Counted from the stretch's first letter, positions 54,629 to 63,549 are shown. The stretch: DNA of 64,000 nt from Cupriavidus taiwanensis LMG 19424 (GCF_000069785.1 NC_010528.1:2542001-2606000), one strand, 5' to 3'. Translations and numbers: made by a program. The notes: generated by a model not told the origin, from the sequence alone.

Positions 54629-55111
54629 GTGAGCCCTAACCAGAACCAACGCGCCCGCCAGTACTGGCTGATGAAATCGGAACCGGACGAAGCCAGCATC
54701 GATGACCTGGCCCGGGAACATACGCTGCCGTGGACCGGCGTGCGCAACTATCAGGCGCGCAACTTCATGCGCGACGCCATGCAGATCGGCGACGGCGTGC
54801 TGTTCTATCACTCGTCGTGCCCGGAGCCCGGCATCGCCGGCCTGGCCGAGGTCTGCTCCGTGCCCTACCCCGACCCCACGCAGTTCGATCGCAAGAGCCC
54901 CTACTTCGACGCCGCCTCGAAGCCGGAGGCGCCGCGCTGGCTGCTGGTCGACGTGCGCTTCGACCGCAAGAGCCGGCTGATCCCGCTGGCCGAGCTGCGC
55001 GAACATGAAGCGCTGGCCGACATGGTGGTGCTCCGGCGCGGCAACCGGCTCTCGATCACGCCGGTGACGCCGGCCGAATGGCGCTATATCACCGGCAAGC
55101 TGATGGGCTGA
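54629..55111 (+). CDS. EVE-domain protein
   Basis: A 160-residue single-domain protein of the PUA-like EVE family, thought to bind modified bases in nucleic acids. Core motifs: YWLMKSEPDEASIDDL, then WTGVRNYQARNFMRDAMQIGDGVLFYHSS, cited as WTGVRNYQARNFMRDAM; GIAGLAEV and LIPLAELREHEAL follow, ending RYITGKLMG. The GTG at 54629 is chosen because the conserved first strand begins at YWLMKSEP, before the internal ATG at 54671. It lies downstream of the 6S terminator, a conserved neighbourhood. Confidence 0.88.
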   Translation: MSPNQNQRARQYWLMKSEPDEASIDDLAREHTLPWTGVRNYQARNFMRDAMQIGDGVLFYHSSCPEPGIAGLAEVCSVPYPDPTQFDRKSPYFDAASKPEAPRWLLVDVRFDRKSRLIPLAELREHEALADMVVLRRGNRLSITPVTPAEWRYITGKLMG

Positions 55112-55178
55112 GCGCTGGTGCGCAGGACCTGGCCTTGCGCGGCAAGGCCATCACAATAACAACAACCTTCCAGACACG

Positions 55179-56003
55179 ATGCCGTTCGACAACCTGCCGG
55201 TGCTGATTCCCGCCCTGCTTGCGCTGGGCGCTTTCACCGGCTTCTGTGCCGGCCTGCTCGGCGTGGGCGGCGGCATGATGATGGTGCCGTTCCTGACGCT
55301 GCTGTTCACCAGCCTGGGCTTTGCCGGCGAAGCCATCGTCCATATGGCGATAGCCACCTCGATGGGCACCATCCTGTTCACCTCGCTGTCGTCCGTGCGC
55401 GCGCACCACAAGCGCGGCGCGGTGCGCTGGCCCATCGTGCTGGCGCTCGCGCCCGGCATCGTGATCGGCGGCATGGTCGGCGGCGGCAAGGTCTTCGCGG
55501 CGCTGAAGACCAGCTGGCTGTCGCTGGCGTTCGCCGGCTTCGTCGGCTTCTCGGCGCTGCAGATGCTGCGCAACCGGCGGCCCAGGCCCGGGCGCCAGTT
55601 GCCGGGCTTCGCCGGCATGGCCGGCGCGGGCGGCGTGATCGGCTTCCTGTCGAGCCTGGTGGGCGCGGGCGGCGCCTTTGTCTCGGTGCCGTTCATGACC
55701 TGGTGCAATGTGCCGATCCACAATGCGGTGGCGACCTCGGCCGCGCTCGGCTTCCCGATTGCCGCGGCCAGCGTGGCGGGCTATATCTGGAGCGGCTGGC
55801 ACGCGCCCGGATTGCCGGCGGGCTCGCTCGGCTATCTCTACCTGCCCGCGCTGCTGGTGATCGCCGCGGCCAGCGTGCTGACCGCGCCGCTGGGCGCGCG
55901 CACCGCGCACCGCATGGATGTGGGCCAGCTGCGCAAGGTCTTCGCGGTGCTGCTGCTGTGCCTCGCGACCTATATGCTGTGGAAGGCCTGGCAGGCATTC
56001 TGA
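55179..56003 (+). CDS. TSUP (TauE/SafE) family membrane permease
   Basis: A 274-residue inner membrane protein with about eight hydrophobic helices in two similar halves: GFCAGLLGVGGGMMMVPFL near residue 20 and GVIGFLSSLVGAGGAFVSVP near 150 are the paired family motifs. Members export or import sulfite, sulfoacetate or other small organic anions; no substrate can be inferred. The gene stands alone after the EVE gene and precedes the SIMPL-domain gene by about 130 bases. Confidence 0.9.
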   Translation: MPFDNLPVLIPALLALGAFTGFCAGLLGVGGGMMMVPFLTLLFTSLGFAGEAIVHMAIATSMGTILFTSLSSVRAHHKRGAVRWPIVLALAPGIVIGGMVGGGKVFAALKTSWLSLAFAGFVGFSALQMLRNRRPRPGRQLPGFAGMAGAGGVIGFLSSLVGAGGAFVSVPFMTWCNVPIHNAVATSAALGFPIAAASVAGYIWSGWHAPGLPAGSLGYLYLPALLVIAAASVLTAPLGARTAHRMDVGQLRKVFAVLLLCLATYMLWKAWQAF

Positions 56004-56055
56004 ACGCCTTCTCACCCGCACGGGCGAAGAGACACCCACGCCGGCATCCTCGCAA

Positions 56056-56084
56056 CAATCGTTTGCAATGTCGCGGAACGATTG
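56056..56084. repeat. Inverted repeat upstream of the SIMPL gene
   Basis: CAATCGTT (56056-56063) and AACGATTG (56077-56084) with a 13-base spacer, about 50 bases before the next start. It could be a regulator site or a weak hairpin. Confidence 0.45.
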
Positions 56085-56132
56085 CCTCCCGGGCCGCGTC
56101 TGACAGCCATCACGTTTGATTGGGAGAACCGC

Positions 56133-56831
56133 ATGAAACAATGGCTCGCCGCCACCCTGCTGGGCACCACCGCCGTCGTCGCCTCGGCGCACGGCGGACC
56201 CACTGAAACGCCGTCGGGCGTGCTGTCGCTGACCGCGCAGGCCGTCACCGAGGTGCCGACCGATATCGTGCACCTGACGCTGGCAGCGGAACAGGAAGGC
56301 GCGGAACCGTCGGCAATTTCCTCGGCCCTGTCGACCCGGACCCAGACCGTCATCACGCAGGCGCGCCGCGTGCAGGGCGTGACCGCCGAATCCGGCGGCT
56401 TCACCATCCACCCCAGCACCGACCGCAACGGGCGCATCAGCACCTGGCGCGGACGCTCGGAGGTCATCCTGAAGTCGCGCGACTTCGGGGCGGTATCGAA
56501 ACTCGCGGGCGAGCTGGCCAGCCAGATGCAGGTGCAGAACATCGCCTTCTCGCTGTCGCGCGAAGCGCGCGAGGCCGCCGAGACCAAGCTCGCCGAGCAG
56601 GCCATCGCCTCGTTCCGCAGCAAGGCGCAGGCCACCACCAGGCTGTTCGGCTACAACAGCTACACCATCCGTGAAGTCAACGTGAATGAGACCGGCATGG
56701 TGCCGCCGGTGCCGCGCATGTACGGCGCCGCCAAGGCCATGATGGCCGACGCCGCGGTGCCGGTGCCGGTCGAAGGCGGCAAGACCCAAGTCACGGTCTC
56801 GGTGAACGGGTCGGTGCAGATGCTGAAGTAA
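56133..56831 (+). CDS. SIMPL-domain (DUF541) periplasmic protein
   Basis: A 232-residue exported protein: signal peptide of about 19 residues (WLAATLLGTTAVVASAHG), then the SIMPL/DUF541 domain with SLTAQAVTEVPTDIVHLTL near residue 33, ALSTRTQTVITQAR near 66, IHPSTDRNGRISTWRGRSEV near 90 and a C-terminal VTVSVNGSVQM. The family is widespread and partly linked to oxidative stress, but function is unclear. GGGAG precedes the ATG. It ends convergent with matB, with a palindromic repeat between. Confidence 0.88.
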   Translation: MKQWLAATLLGTTAVVASAHGGPTETPSGVLSLTAQAVTEVPTDIVHLTLAAEQEGAEPSAISSALSTRTQTVITQARRVQGVTAESGGFTIHPSTDRNGRISTWRGRSEVILKSRDFGAVSKLAGELASQMQVQNIAFSLSREAREAAETKLAEQAIASFRSKAQATTRLFGYNSYTIREVNVNETGMVPPVPRMYGAAKAMMADAAVPVPVEGGKTQVTVSVNGSVQMLK

Positions 56832-56861
56832 GAAGGGAGCTTGACCGCCAGGCGGCGCGCT

Positions 56862-56886
56862 CCCTCTCCCGCTTGCGGGAGAGGGG
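56862..56886. repeat. REP-like palindrome between the SIMPL gene and matB
   Basis: Perfect palindromic hairpin CCCTCTCCCGC / GCGGGAGAGGG, the same family as copies at 4230-4391 and 30333. It again separates convergent genes. Confidence 0.7.
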
Positions 56887-56912
56887 AGCAAACCCCAGCC
56901 TTCCGCGGTCGC

Positions 56913-58466
56913 TCACAGCCCCGCAAACTTCTCCCGCAGCACGTTCTTCTGCACCTTGCCCATGGTATTGCGCGGCAGCTCGTCGACCACGTGCACGCGC
57001 TTGGGCACCTTGAAATTGGCGATGCGGCCCTTGAGCGTGCCGATCAGCGCGCCTTCGTCGATGTCCGCACCGGGCTTGCGCACCACCACCGCCACCACCG
57101 CCTCGCCGAAATCGGCGTGCGGCACGCCGATCACGGCGCTCTCGGCCACGCCCGGCATCTCGTCGATAAAGCTCTCGATTTCCTTCGGGTAGACGTTGTA
57201 GCCGCCCGAGATGATCAGGTCCTTGCTGCGCCCGACGATGGTCAGGTAGTGGTCCGGCACGGCGCGCTCGCCGGCCTGGCTGACGATGGCGCCGCCGAAG
57301 CGGCCGACGTCGCCGGTCTTGAACCAGCCATCGTCGGTGAACTCTTCGCGGGTCTTTTCCGGCATGCGCCAGTAGCCCTTGAAGACGTTCGGGCCCCGCA
57401 CTTCGACATTGCCGATCTCGCCCGGCGCGCAGCGCTTGCCTTCGCCGTCGACCACGCGCACCGACACGCCCGGCAGCGGCATGCCCACGGTGCCGCCGAT
57501 GCGTTCGCCCAGCGCCGGGTCATACGGGTTGGACACCAGCATCACGGTCTCGCTCATGCCGTAGCGTTCCAGGATGGTATGGCCGGTGCGCTCGCGGAAA
57601 GCGTCGAAGGTCTCCAGCAGCAGCGGCGCCGAGCCCGACACGAACAGGCGCATGCGGCGGCAGGTGTCGTCGTCGAAGCGCGGCTCCTGCAGCATGCGCA
57701 CGTAGTAGGTCGGCACGCCCATCATCACCGTGCAGCGCGGCAGGAATTTCAGCACTTGCGCCATGTCCAGCTTCGGCGCCCAGATCATCTTGGCGCCGGC
57801 CAGCAGCGCGCCATGCGAGGCGACGAACAGGCCGTGCACATGGAAGATCGGCAGCATGTGCAGCAGCACGTCGTCGCTGCGCCAGCCCCAGAATTCGTGC
57901 AGCGTCTGCGCATTGGAGGCCAGGTTGCGGTGGGTCAGCATCGCGCCCTTGCTGCGGCCGGTGGTGCCGGAGGTATAGAGGATGGCGGCGAGGTCATCGT
58001 CGGCGCGTGCCACCGTCTCGAAGCTATCGGCCTTGCCCGCCGCGCGAGCCAGCAGCGAGCCGCTGCGGTCGTCATCGAGCGTAAAGACATGGTTCACGCC
58101 GTGGCGGAACGCCACCTTGGATACCCAGCCGAAGTTCTTGCTGCTGCAGATCACCACCGACGGCTCGGCGTTGCCGACGAAGTAATCGATCTCGGCCTCC
58201 TGGTAGGCGGTGTTCAGCGGCAGGTAGACGTAGCCGGCGCGCAGCGTGGCCAGGTACAGGAACAGCGCTTCGGGCGATTTTTCCACCTGCACCGCCACGC
58301 GCGCGCCTTCGGGCAGGTGCAGCGAGGCCAGCAGGTTGGCCAGCTTGGCGGTGGCGCGGTCAAGGTCGTCCCAGCTGTAGTACAGGCCGTCGTGCGTCTC
58401 GATGCAGCAGGCGGTACGGTCAGCGGGGAAGCGGGATGCGAACAGGGCGAACAGGTTGGCGTTCAT
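56913..58466 (-). CDS. matB: Malonyl-CoA synthetase
   Basis: AMP-forming ligase activating malonate with CoA, 517 residues. The P-loop is AILYTSGTTGRSKGAMLTH near residue 163, YGMSETVMLVSNPYDP near 300 is the adenylate-binding A5 region, WFKTGDVGRFGG near 390 contains the hinge-side Asp, and NTMGKVQKNVLR near 505 contains the catalytic lysine. The MatB assignment over other acyl-CoA ligases rests on similarity of the whole sequence and on the malonyl-CoA decarboxylase and regulator in the same operon. Confidence 0.9.
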   Translation of the reverse strand: MNANLFALFASRFPADRTACCIETHDGLYYSWDDLDRATAKLANLLASLHLPEGARVAVQVEKSPEALFLYLATLRAGYVYLPLNTAYQEAEIDYFVGNAEPSVVICSSKNFGWVSKVAFRHGVNHVFTLDDDRSGSLLARAAGKADSFETVARADDDLAAILYTSGTTGRSKGAMLTHRNLASNAQTLHEFWGWRSDDVLLHMLPIFHVHGLFVASHGALLAGAKMIWAPKLDMAQVLKFLPRCTVMMGVPTYYVRMLQEPRFDDDTCRRMRLFVSGSAPLLLETFDAFRERTGHTILERYGMSETVMLVSNPYDPALGERIGGTVGMPLPGVSVRVVDGEGKRCAPGEIGNVEVRGPNVFKGYWRMPEKTREEFTDDGWFKTGDVGRFGGAIVSQAGERAVPDHYLTIVGRSKDLIISGGYNVYPKEIESFIDEMPGVAESAVIGVPHADFGEAVVAVVVRKPGADIDEGALIGTLKGRIANFKVPKRVHVVDELPRNTMGKVQKNVLREKFAGL

Positions 58467-58535
58467 GGTAAGGAGCGAACGAAAGGCTAGGAAAGCGAAG
58501 CATACGATGGCGGGAAGCAGTGCCGGCGGCGCACC

Positions 58536-59318
58536 CTAGTTCCCGTGGAACTGCGGTGGCCGGCGCGCTAGGAACGCGGCGACGCCTTCCGCGTGGTCCG
58601 CGCCTTCGGCATAGGCGAAATGCGCGTCCAGCTCGGCCGCCGACAGCGGCGCCGGGGATGGCGCCAGCCGGCGGATGGTGGCCTTGTTGATGCGCGCTGC
58701 GGCGGGCGCTCCGGCAGCGATGCGGCGCACCGTGGCGTCGACCTCGGCGGCCAGCGCGGCGGGCTCGACCACGCGGGTCAGCAGGCCCTTGTCACGCGCC
58801 TCGGCGGCATCGAAGACGCGGCCCTCGAGCAGGATCTCCAGCGTCGCGGCGCGGCCCGCCAGCGCCAGCAGCCCTTGCAGCTCGCCGGGCGCCATCGGGA
58901 AGCCCAGCCGGTTGATCGGCACGCCGAAGCGGCTGTCCGAGGCGGCGATTCGCAGGTCGCAATGGCAGGCGATTTCCAGCCCGCCGCCCACGCACACCCC
59001 TTCGATCATCGCCACGGTGGGATGCGTGCATTGCGCCACCGCCGCCAGCGCGGGTGCGATCGTGGCCATGTGGTAGTGGCGCACCGCGGCCTCGTCGCCG
59101 CGTTCGGCGGGAAACTCGGCGATATCGGCGCCGGCGGCAAAGTTGCCGTCGGCGCCGCGCACCACCACGCAGCGCAGCGAGGTATCGGCCGACAGCCGCG
59201 CAAAGCCGGCCGCCAGCTCGCGCCACATCTGCGCGGAAATGGCGTTGAGCTTGCCCGCGTGCGCCAGCGTCACGGTCGCGGTGGTGCCCTGCACGGCAAA
59301 ACGCACGGTGCCGCTCAT
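58536..59318 (-). CDS. Crotonase-fold protein (enoyl-CoA hydratase/isomerase family)
   Basis: A 260-residue acyl-CoA enzyme of the crotonase family. KLNAISAQMWRELAAGF and RGADGNFAAGADIAEF form the CoA-binding site, and GGGLEIACHCDLRIAA near residue 110 forms the oxyanion hole and keeps the first catalytic Glu. The second hydratase Glu is absent: the aligned segment reads SRFGVPINRLGFP, with Ile in place of Glu. Straightforward hydratase activity is therefore doubtful; isomerase, decarboxylase or hydrolase chemistry is possible. It lies between the Bug receptor and matB, so it probably acts in malonate-linked metabolism. Confidence 0.85.
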   Translation of the reverse strand: MSGTVRFAVQGTTATVTLAHAGKLNAISAQMWRELAAGFARLSADTSLRCVVVRGADGNFAAGADIAEFPAERGDEAAVRHYHMATIAPALAAVAQCTHPTVAMIEGVCVGGGLEIACHCDLRIAASDSRFGVPINRLGFPMAPGELQGLLALAGRAATLEILLEGRVFDAAEARDKGLLTRVVEPAALAAEVDATVRRIAAGAPAAARINKATIRRLAPSPAPLSAAELDAHFAYAEGADHAEGVAAFLARRPPQFHGN

Positions 59319-59361
59319 GGGCGCATCCCTTGGCTTCGGATCGGCATTGGCATGTGCTGTC

Positions 59362-60375
59362 TCAGTCCATCTTGGCGCCGGACTGCTGCACCACCTGGGC
59401 CCAGCGGCGAATCTCGGCGTGCTGGAACTGGCCGAACTGCTCCGGCGTGAACGCCGGCGTTTCCGAGCCGTTGTTCAGCCAGACCTGCTTCAGCTCCGGC
59501 GTGTTCAGCGCCTTCTCGGTTTCGGCATAGAGGCGGTCGACAATGTCCTTGGGCGTGCCCTTGGGCACCCACATCGCATACCACGTCGACACCTCGTAGT
59601 TGGGCACGCCGGCCTCGGCCGCGGTCGGCACATTGGGGAAGGCCGGCGAGCGCTTGCTCGACGCCACCGCCAGCGCCTTGATGCGGCCCGCTCGGATATG
59701 CTGCGCCGACGAGCCCAGCCCGTCGAACATCAGGTCGACCTGGCCCGCGATCAGGTCCGACAGTGCCGGGCCCGCGCCCTTGTACGGGATATGGGTGATG
59801 AAGGTCTTGGTCTGGATCTTGAACAGCTCGCCCGCCAGGTGGTGCGACGAGCCGTTGCCGGCCGAGCCGTAGTTGAGCTTGCCGGGGTTGGCGCGGGCGT
59901 AGGCAATCAGCTCCTGCAGCGTGTTGGCCTTGACGCGGCTGGGATTGACCACCACCACCTGCGGCGGCTGCGCGATCACCGTGACGGGAATGAAGTCCTT
60001 CTCGATGTCGTAGTCCAGCTTCTTGTAGAACGACGGCGCGATGGCGTGGTGGGCGCCGCCGATAAACACGGTGTAGCCGTCCGGCGCGGCCTTGGACGCG
60101 AGGCTGGCGCCGACCGTGCCGCCGGCGCCGCCGCGGTTGTCGATCACGAACTGCTTGCCGAGCTGCTTGGACAGCTGCGCTGTCAGCGGGCGCGCGAAGG
60201 CATCGGTGCCGCCGCCTGCGGGGAACGGCACGATTACGGTAACCGGCTTGGACGGCCAGGTATCGGCATGCGCGGCCGGGGCGGCGAGCATGGCGCCGGC
60301 ACCGACGCCGGCAACGCCCAGGGCCAAGCCGACGGCGCGCGCGCAGGCGGCCAGGCTGAACTGACGACGATTCAT
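59362..60375 (-). CDS. Bug-family periplasmic solute-binding protein
   Basis: A 337-residue receptor of the tripartite tricarboxylate transporter (TctC/Bug) type. A signal peptide with MNRRQFSLAACARAV and a hydrophobic stretch ends near AHADTWPSK (about residue 38). The core includes VTVIVPFPAGGGTDAFARPL, NRGGAGGTVGASLASKA and FITHIPYKGAGPALSDLIAG, all typical ligand-loop motifs. GAGGAG precedes the ATG. Its place in the operon suggests it binds malonate or a related acid. The TctA and TctB membrane partners are not encoded nearby. Confidence 0.92.
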   Translation of the reverse strand: MNRRQFSLAACARAVGLALGVAGVGAGAMLAAPAAHADTWPSKPVTVIVPFPAGGGTDAFARPLTAQLSKQLGKQFVIDNRGGAGGTVGASLASKAAPDGYTVFIGGAHHAIAPSFYKKLDYDIEKDFIPVTVIAQPPQVVVVNPSRVKANTLQELIAYARANPGKLNYGSAGNGSSHHLAGELFKIQTKTFITHIPYKGAGPALSDLIAGQVDLMFDGLGSSAQHIRAGRIKALAVASSKRSPAFPNVPTAAEAGVPNYEVSTWYAMWVPKGTPKDIVDRLYAETEKALNTPELKQVWLNNGSETPAFTPEQFGQFQHAEIRRWAQVVQQSGAKMD

Positions 60376-60533
60376 CTTTGTCTCCTCTCTCTTCTGGAAA
60401 GTCAATCTGATGGCCGCGCGCGCCGGCATGGGCGCCGCGCGGCGGTGTTGCTGCTACGACAGGGCTCCCGACAAAACGGCGCGGCGCGCCAGGCGCCGCG
60501 GGTGCGAGGGCGATTCCCGTGACCGGACCAGGA

Positions 60534-61997
60534 TCACAGCAGCTTCCCGACGCTGCGGCTGATGCGCGGGTTGCCTGCGCCCAGGCGTGCCAGATTGTCA
60601 TCCAGCGCCTCGGGCACGTAAAGGTAATTGACCATCATGCCGCAGCTCTGGCTGCGGCCCTTGCGCGACAGGTCGGCGCCCCAGTTGAGCCGCTCCACGC
60701 AGGCACCGTTGCCAAGGTGGAAGCGCGCCACCGGGTCGGCCGGCATAGCCTGGTTGCGTTCGCGCACCAGGAAGTGCGCGGCCAGGGTCAGCGCGGTGTC
60801 GCGCACCACGGCATCGGCGGCATCCGGCGCCAGCGCCTCCAGCCAGGCCGCGCCGTCGGCTGGTGCGCTGCCGTGCCGCTCGTTCCAGCGCGCCAGCCGC
60901 TTGTCGCCCAGCACGCGCGCCACGGTCTCGCCGTCCTGCTTGCGCAGCCAGTCGGCAAAGCCGGGAATCGGCGACAGGGTGGCGAACTGCTTCACTTTCG
61001 GGAATTCGCGCTGCACTTCCTCGATCACGCGCTTGAGCAGGAAGTTGCCGAAGCTGACGCCGCGCAGCCCCGCCTGCGTATTGCTGATCGAATAGAAGAT
61101 CGCCCACTTGACGCGGCGCAGGTCTTCCAGCGGCGCGGCTTCGTCCAGCAGGGTATGGACGTCGGCTGCCATCTCGGGGGCAAAGGCTACCTCGACGAAG
61201 ATCAGCGGCTCGCGCGGAATGCGCGGGTGGAAGAAGGCGTAGCAGCGGCGGTCGGAATCGAGCCGGTTGCGCAGGTCGGTCCACGAGGCAATCTCGTGCA
61301 CCGCTTCGTAGCGAATCAGCTTTTCCAGCAACGACGCGGGCGAGTCCCAGGTAATCGGCTGAAGCTCGAGCAGGCCGACGTCGAACCAGTTGGAGAACAA
61401 GGCCTCCAGGTCTTCGTCGAGCGGGCGCAGCCCTGGCATGCGGCGCTGCCAGCGCAGCATGTCGGCGCGCAGCTGGATCAGGAAGTGCAGGCCGCAGGCG
61501 CTGTTGCCGCGCTGGCCATGCAGTGCGGCCAGCCGCTTGAAGAAGCGGATGCGCGCGTTGGACAGCGCCTGGCCCAGGTTCGATTGGCTGGCCTGCGCAC
61601 GGCTCGCGCGCGCGGACTTGTCGCCGTCGGCAGCGGCCTCTTCGCTGCCGCTGCTCGCCACCTCGGCCAGCACGGCCAGCATGCCGCGCCGCGTGGCCTC
61701 GCCGGCGGCCTCGTATTCGGCCTGCCAGGCCTGCGCGGCGGCGTTGGCGGCGCCGTCGGTCAGGCGCGCATCGAAGCACAGGCGCAGCTGTTCGCGCTGG
61801 CGGCGCACCACGCGCGCCGGCAGCGGCGTCTCGCCATCGGCAGGCGTGGCGGCCCTGGCATCGCCATTGGCCCTGGCGTCGGCCTCACCCTTGCGCCCCC
61901 ACCAGCGGCCCAGCCGCGACAGGATATTGGAGCCCGACGGCTCGCTCTCGCCCAGTGGCGCGCTGATCTTCTGGTCACCCGTATCGAAGGAGTTCAT
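60534..61997 (-). CDS. Malonyl-CoA decarboxylase
   Basis: Releases CO2 from malonyl-CoA to give acetyl-CoA; with matB this lets malonate feed central metabolism. The 487-residue protein has the helical N-terminal domain (about residues 55-200, up to RFFKRLAALHGQRGNSACGL) and a GNAT-like catalytic domain with HEIASWTDLRNRLDSDRRCY, FFHPRIPREPLIFVEVAF and ATLSPIPGFADWLRKQ; the Ser and His expected in the active site are in ATLSPIPGF and the later ARFHLGNGA. A low-complexity N-terminus of about 55 residues precedes the fold. Confidence 0.92.
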   Translation of the reverse strand: MNSFDTGDQKISAPLGESEPSGSNILSRLGRWWGRKGEADARANGDARAATPADGETPLPARVVRRQREQLRLCFDARLTDGAANAAAQAWQAEYEAAGEATRRGMLAVLAEVASSGSEEAAADGDKSARASRAQASQSNLGQALSNARIRFFKRLAALHGQRGNSACGLHFLIQLRADMLRWQRRMPGLRPLDEDLEALFSNWFDVGLLELQPITWDSPASLLEKLIRYEAVHEIASWTDLRNRLDSDRRCYAFFHPRIPREPLIFVEVAFAPEMAADVHTLLDEAAPLEDLRRVKWAIFYSISNTQAGLRGVSFGNFLLKRVIEEVQREFPKVKQFATLSPIPGFADWLRKQDGETVARVLGDKRLARWNERHGSAPADGAAWLEALAPDAADAVVRDTALTLAAHFLVRERNQAMPADPVARFHLGNGACVERLNWGADLSRKGRSQSCGMMVNYLYVPEALDDNLARLGAGNPRISRSVGKLL

Positions 61998-62069
61998 GCG
62001 GTACCTGCCTTGGTGCGTCGATCTGAACGTGGGGGAAAACTCCGGTCCGGCGTGGTGCGGGCCCGGGCG

Positions 62070-62786
62070 CTACTCTTCGCCGCTCGCCACGCGCAAGGCC
62101 GGCGGGGAGCGCACGGCCAGCGCCGGCGGCGCCGCGGCGCTGCCGGCATCGAGGGCCTGCAGCGCCGCGCGCTGGCGCAGCAAGTGGGTCTTCATCATGG
62201 CTTCGGCGCCCTCGGGATCGCGGGCCTTGAGCGCGGCGAACACGCTCAGGTGCTCGGTGCAGGACTCCTGGATCCGCCCCGGCAGCTTCAGGCTCTTGTG
62301 GCGCGACAACCGCAGCACCTTGCGCAGGTCGCTGATCAGCCCGGTCAGCCAGCGATTGCCCGCCAGCCGCTGGATCGCTTCGTGGATCTGGGCGTTGGTC
62401 TCGTAGTAGGCATCGATATCGCCGGCCTGCGCATAACGGGCCAGGTCGGCGTGCAAGCCGTCGAGCGCGTCGAGATCGGCGCGCGTGGCGTTGCGGGCTG
62501 CTTCATACGCGCAACGTCCTTCCAGCAACGCCATCAGCGGAAAGATTTCGTCCAGGTCCTGCTCGGACAGTTCATTGACGAAGCAGCCGCGGCGCGGCTC
62601 CAGCCGCACCAGGCCTTCGGCGGCAAGCACCTTGAGCGCCTCGCGCAACGGCGTGCGCGAAATGCCCAGCGTTTCGGCCATCGCGGTCTCATCGATCCAT
62701 GCGCCCGGCACCAGCGTATGCGCGTCGATCATCGCGCGCAGCCGGTCTGCCACTTCCAGGTACAGCGCCTTTTGGACGATGCGCAT
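62070..62786 (-). CDS. GntR-family regulator of the malonate operon (FCD subgroup)
   Basis: A 238-residue transcription factor. The winged-helix domain covers about residues 8-75 (MAETLGISRTPLREALKVL, then GLVRLEPRRGCFV), and the effector-binding FCD domain of three metal-coordinating helices follows (YYETNAQIHEAIQRLAGN, ESCTEHLSVFAALKARDPE). The ATG at 62786 is chosen for conservation of the start; a GTG two codons earlier is possible. It lies 72 bases before the malonyl-CoA decarboxylase gene on the same strand, so it most likely senses malonate or malonyl-CoA and controls the operon and itself. Confidence 0.9.
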   Translation of the reverse strand: MRIVQKALYLEVADRLRAMIDAHTLVPGAWIDETAMAETLGISRTPLREALKVLAAEGLVRLEPRRGCFVNELSEQDLDEIFPLMALLEGRCAYEAARNATRADLDALDGLHADLARYAQAGDIDAYYETNAQIHEAIQRLAGNRWLTGLISDLRKVLRLSRHKSLKLPGRIQESCTEHLSVFAALKARDPEGAEAMMKTHLLRQRAALQALDAGSAAAPPALAVRSPPALRVASGEE

Positions 62787-62837
62787 GCCCACTCCTGTCT
62801 CGCCTCGGGAGCACACGCGCGTTTGCGCCGGATCCCA

Positions 62838-62857
62838 TAATTCATAATTATGAATTA
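62838..62857. promoter_or_regulatory. 20-bp perfect palindrome, probable GntR operator
   Basis: TAATTCATAATTATGAATTA is its own reverse complement. It lies 52 bases before the GntR gene start in a conspicuously AT-rich patch, as expected for the operator/promoter of an autoregulated operon. Confidence 0.78.
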
Positions 62858-63549
62858 GGACGCGAACGATACAAGAACTTTCGATGTTGCGCCGCAATGC
62901 CGGGCGCTTGAAGCAAAGCCGGGGACGAAGAGATGAGGTGCGGCGGGCGTTCCCTGCCTCCCCGCAAGGAACGCCCGCGCCTGAAAGAACTGCCGGTACT
63001 GCGTGATTATCGCTGGCGAGTTCCGAGTGGGATCCGCCGCGTGGGTCCATGGATTAACCTGGCGCTGGCCCTGCGCCACCCCTGTTGCAAACGCGCCAAG
63101 CGCGTGGATTTTCCCGTGCCCTTTCTCCGTGCAGCGCGGCTAGCGTAACTCTCGACCCGAAGAGCCGTACTCCCCCCTGGCACTGCCGTGGCGGCTGTGG
63201 CTCGCCGCTCATCTTGTAACAAAAACACTAGCGATTTACGTGCCAGTCGGGCTAAGCCCTTGATTTTATGGATGGCACCCAAGCGAAATTTGTTACAGGA
63301 TGGTCATAGTGTAACAGGATGTTTCCGAAGTGTTACGAGGGTTTTCCATGGTGATGTCGTTGAGACACAGGCCGGCAGCAAGCGCTTGTGCGGATTGTGC
63401 GGTATGCGATATTTATCGATGTCAGAATGTGAGGCAGTCGCCCCAATTGCCCCGGCTGGCATCGTTGCGTTTTTGAAACAGCGTTTGCCATCACGGATTA
63501 CCGGCTGGTTTTTTCCTGAATCGATCGCACATCACCTGGAGCTCACGCC
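62858..63549. other. Long AT-richer intergenic region with TGTTAC motifs
   Basis: About 690 bases without a credible gene between the malonate regulator and the DUF898 gene. It is lower in GC than the rest of the window. Four copies of TGTTAC or its complement GTAACA lie at 63216-63221, 63291-63296, 63311-63316 and 63331-63336; the middle two extend to TGTTACA-N12-TGTAACA. Confidence 0.6.
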
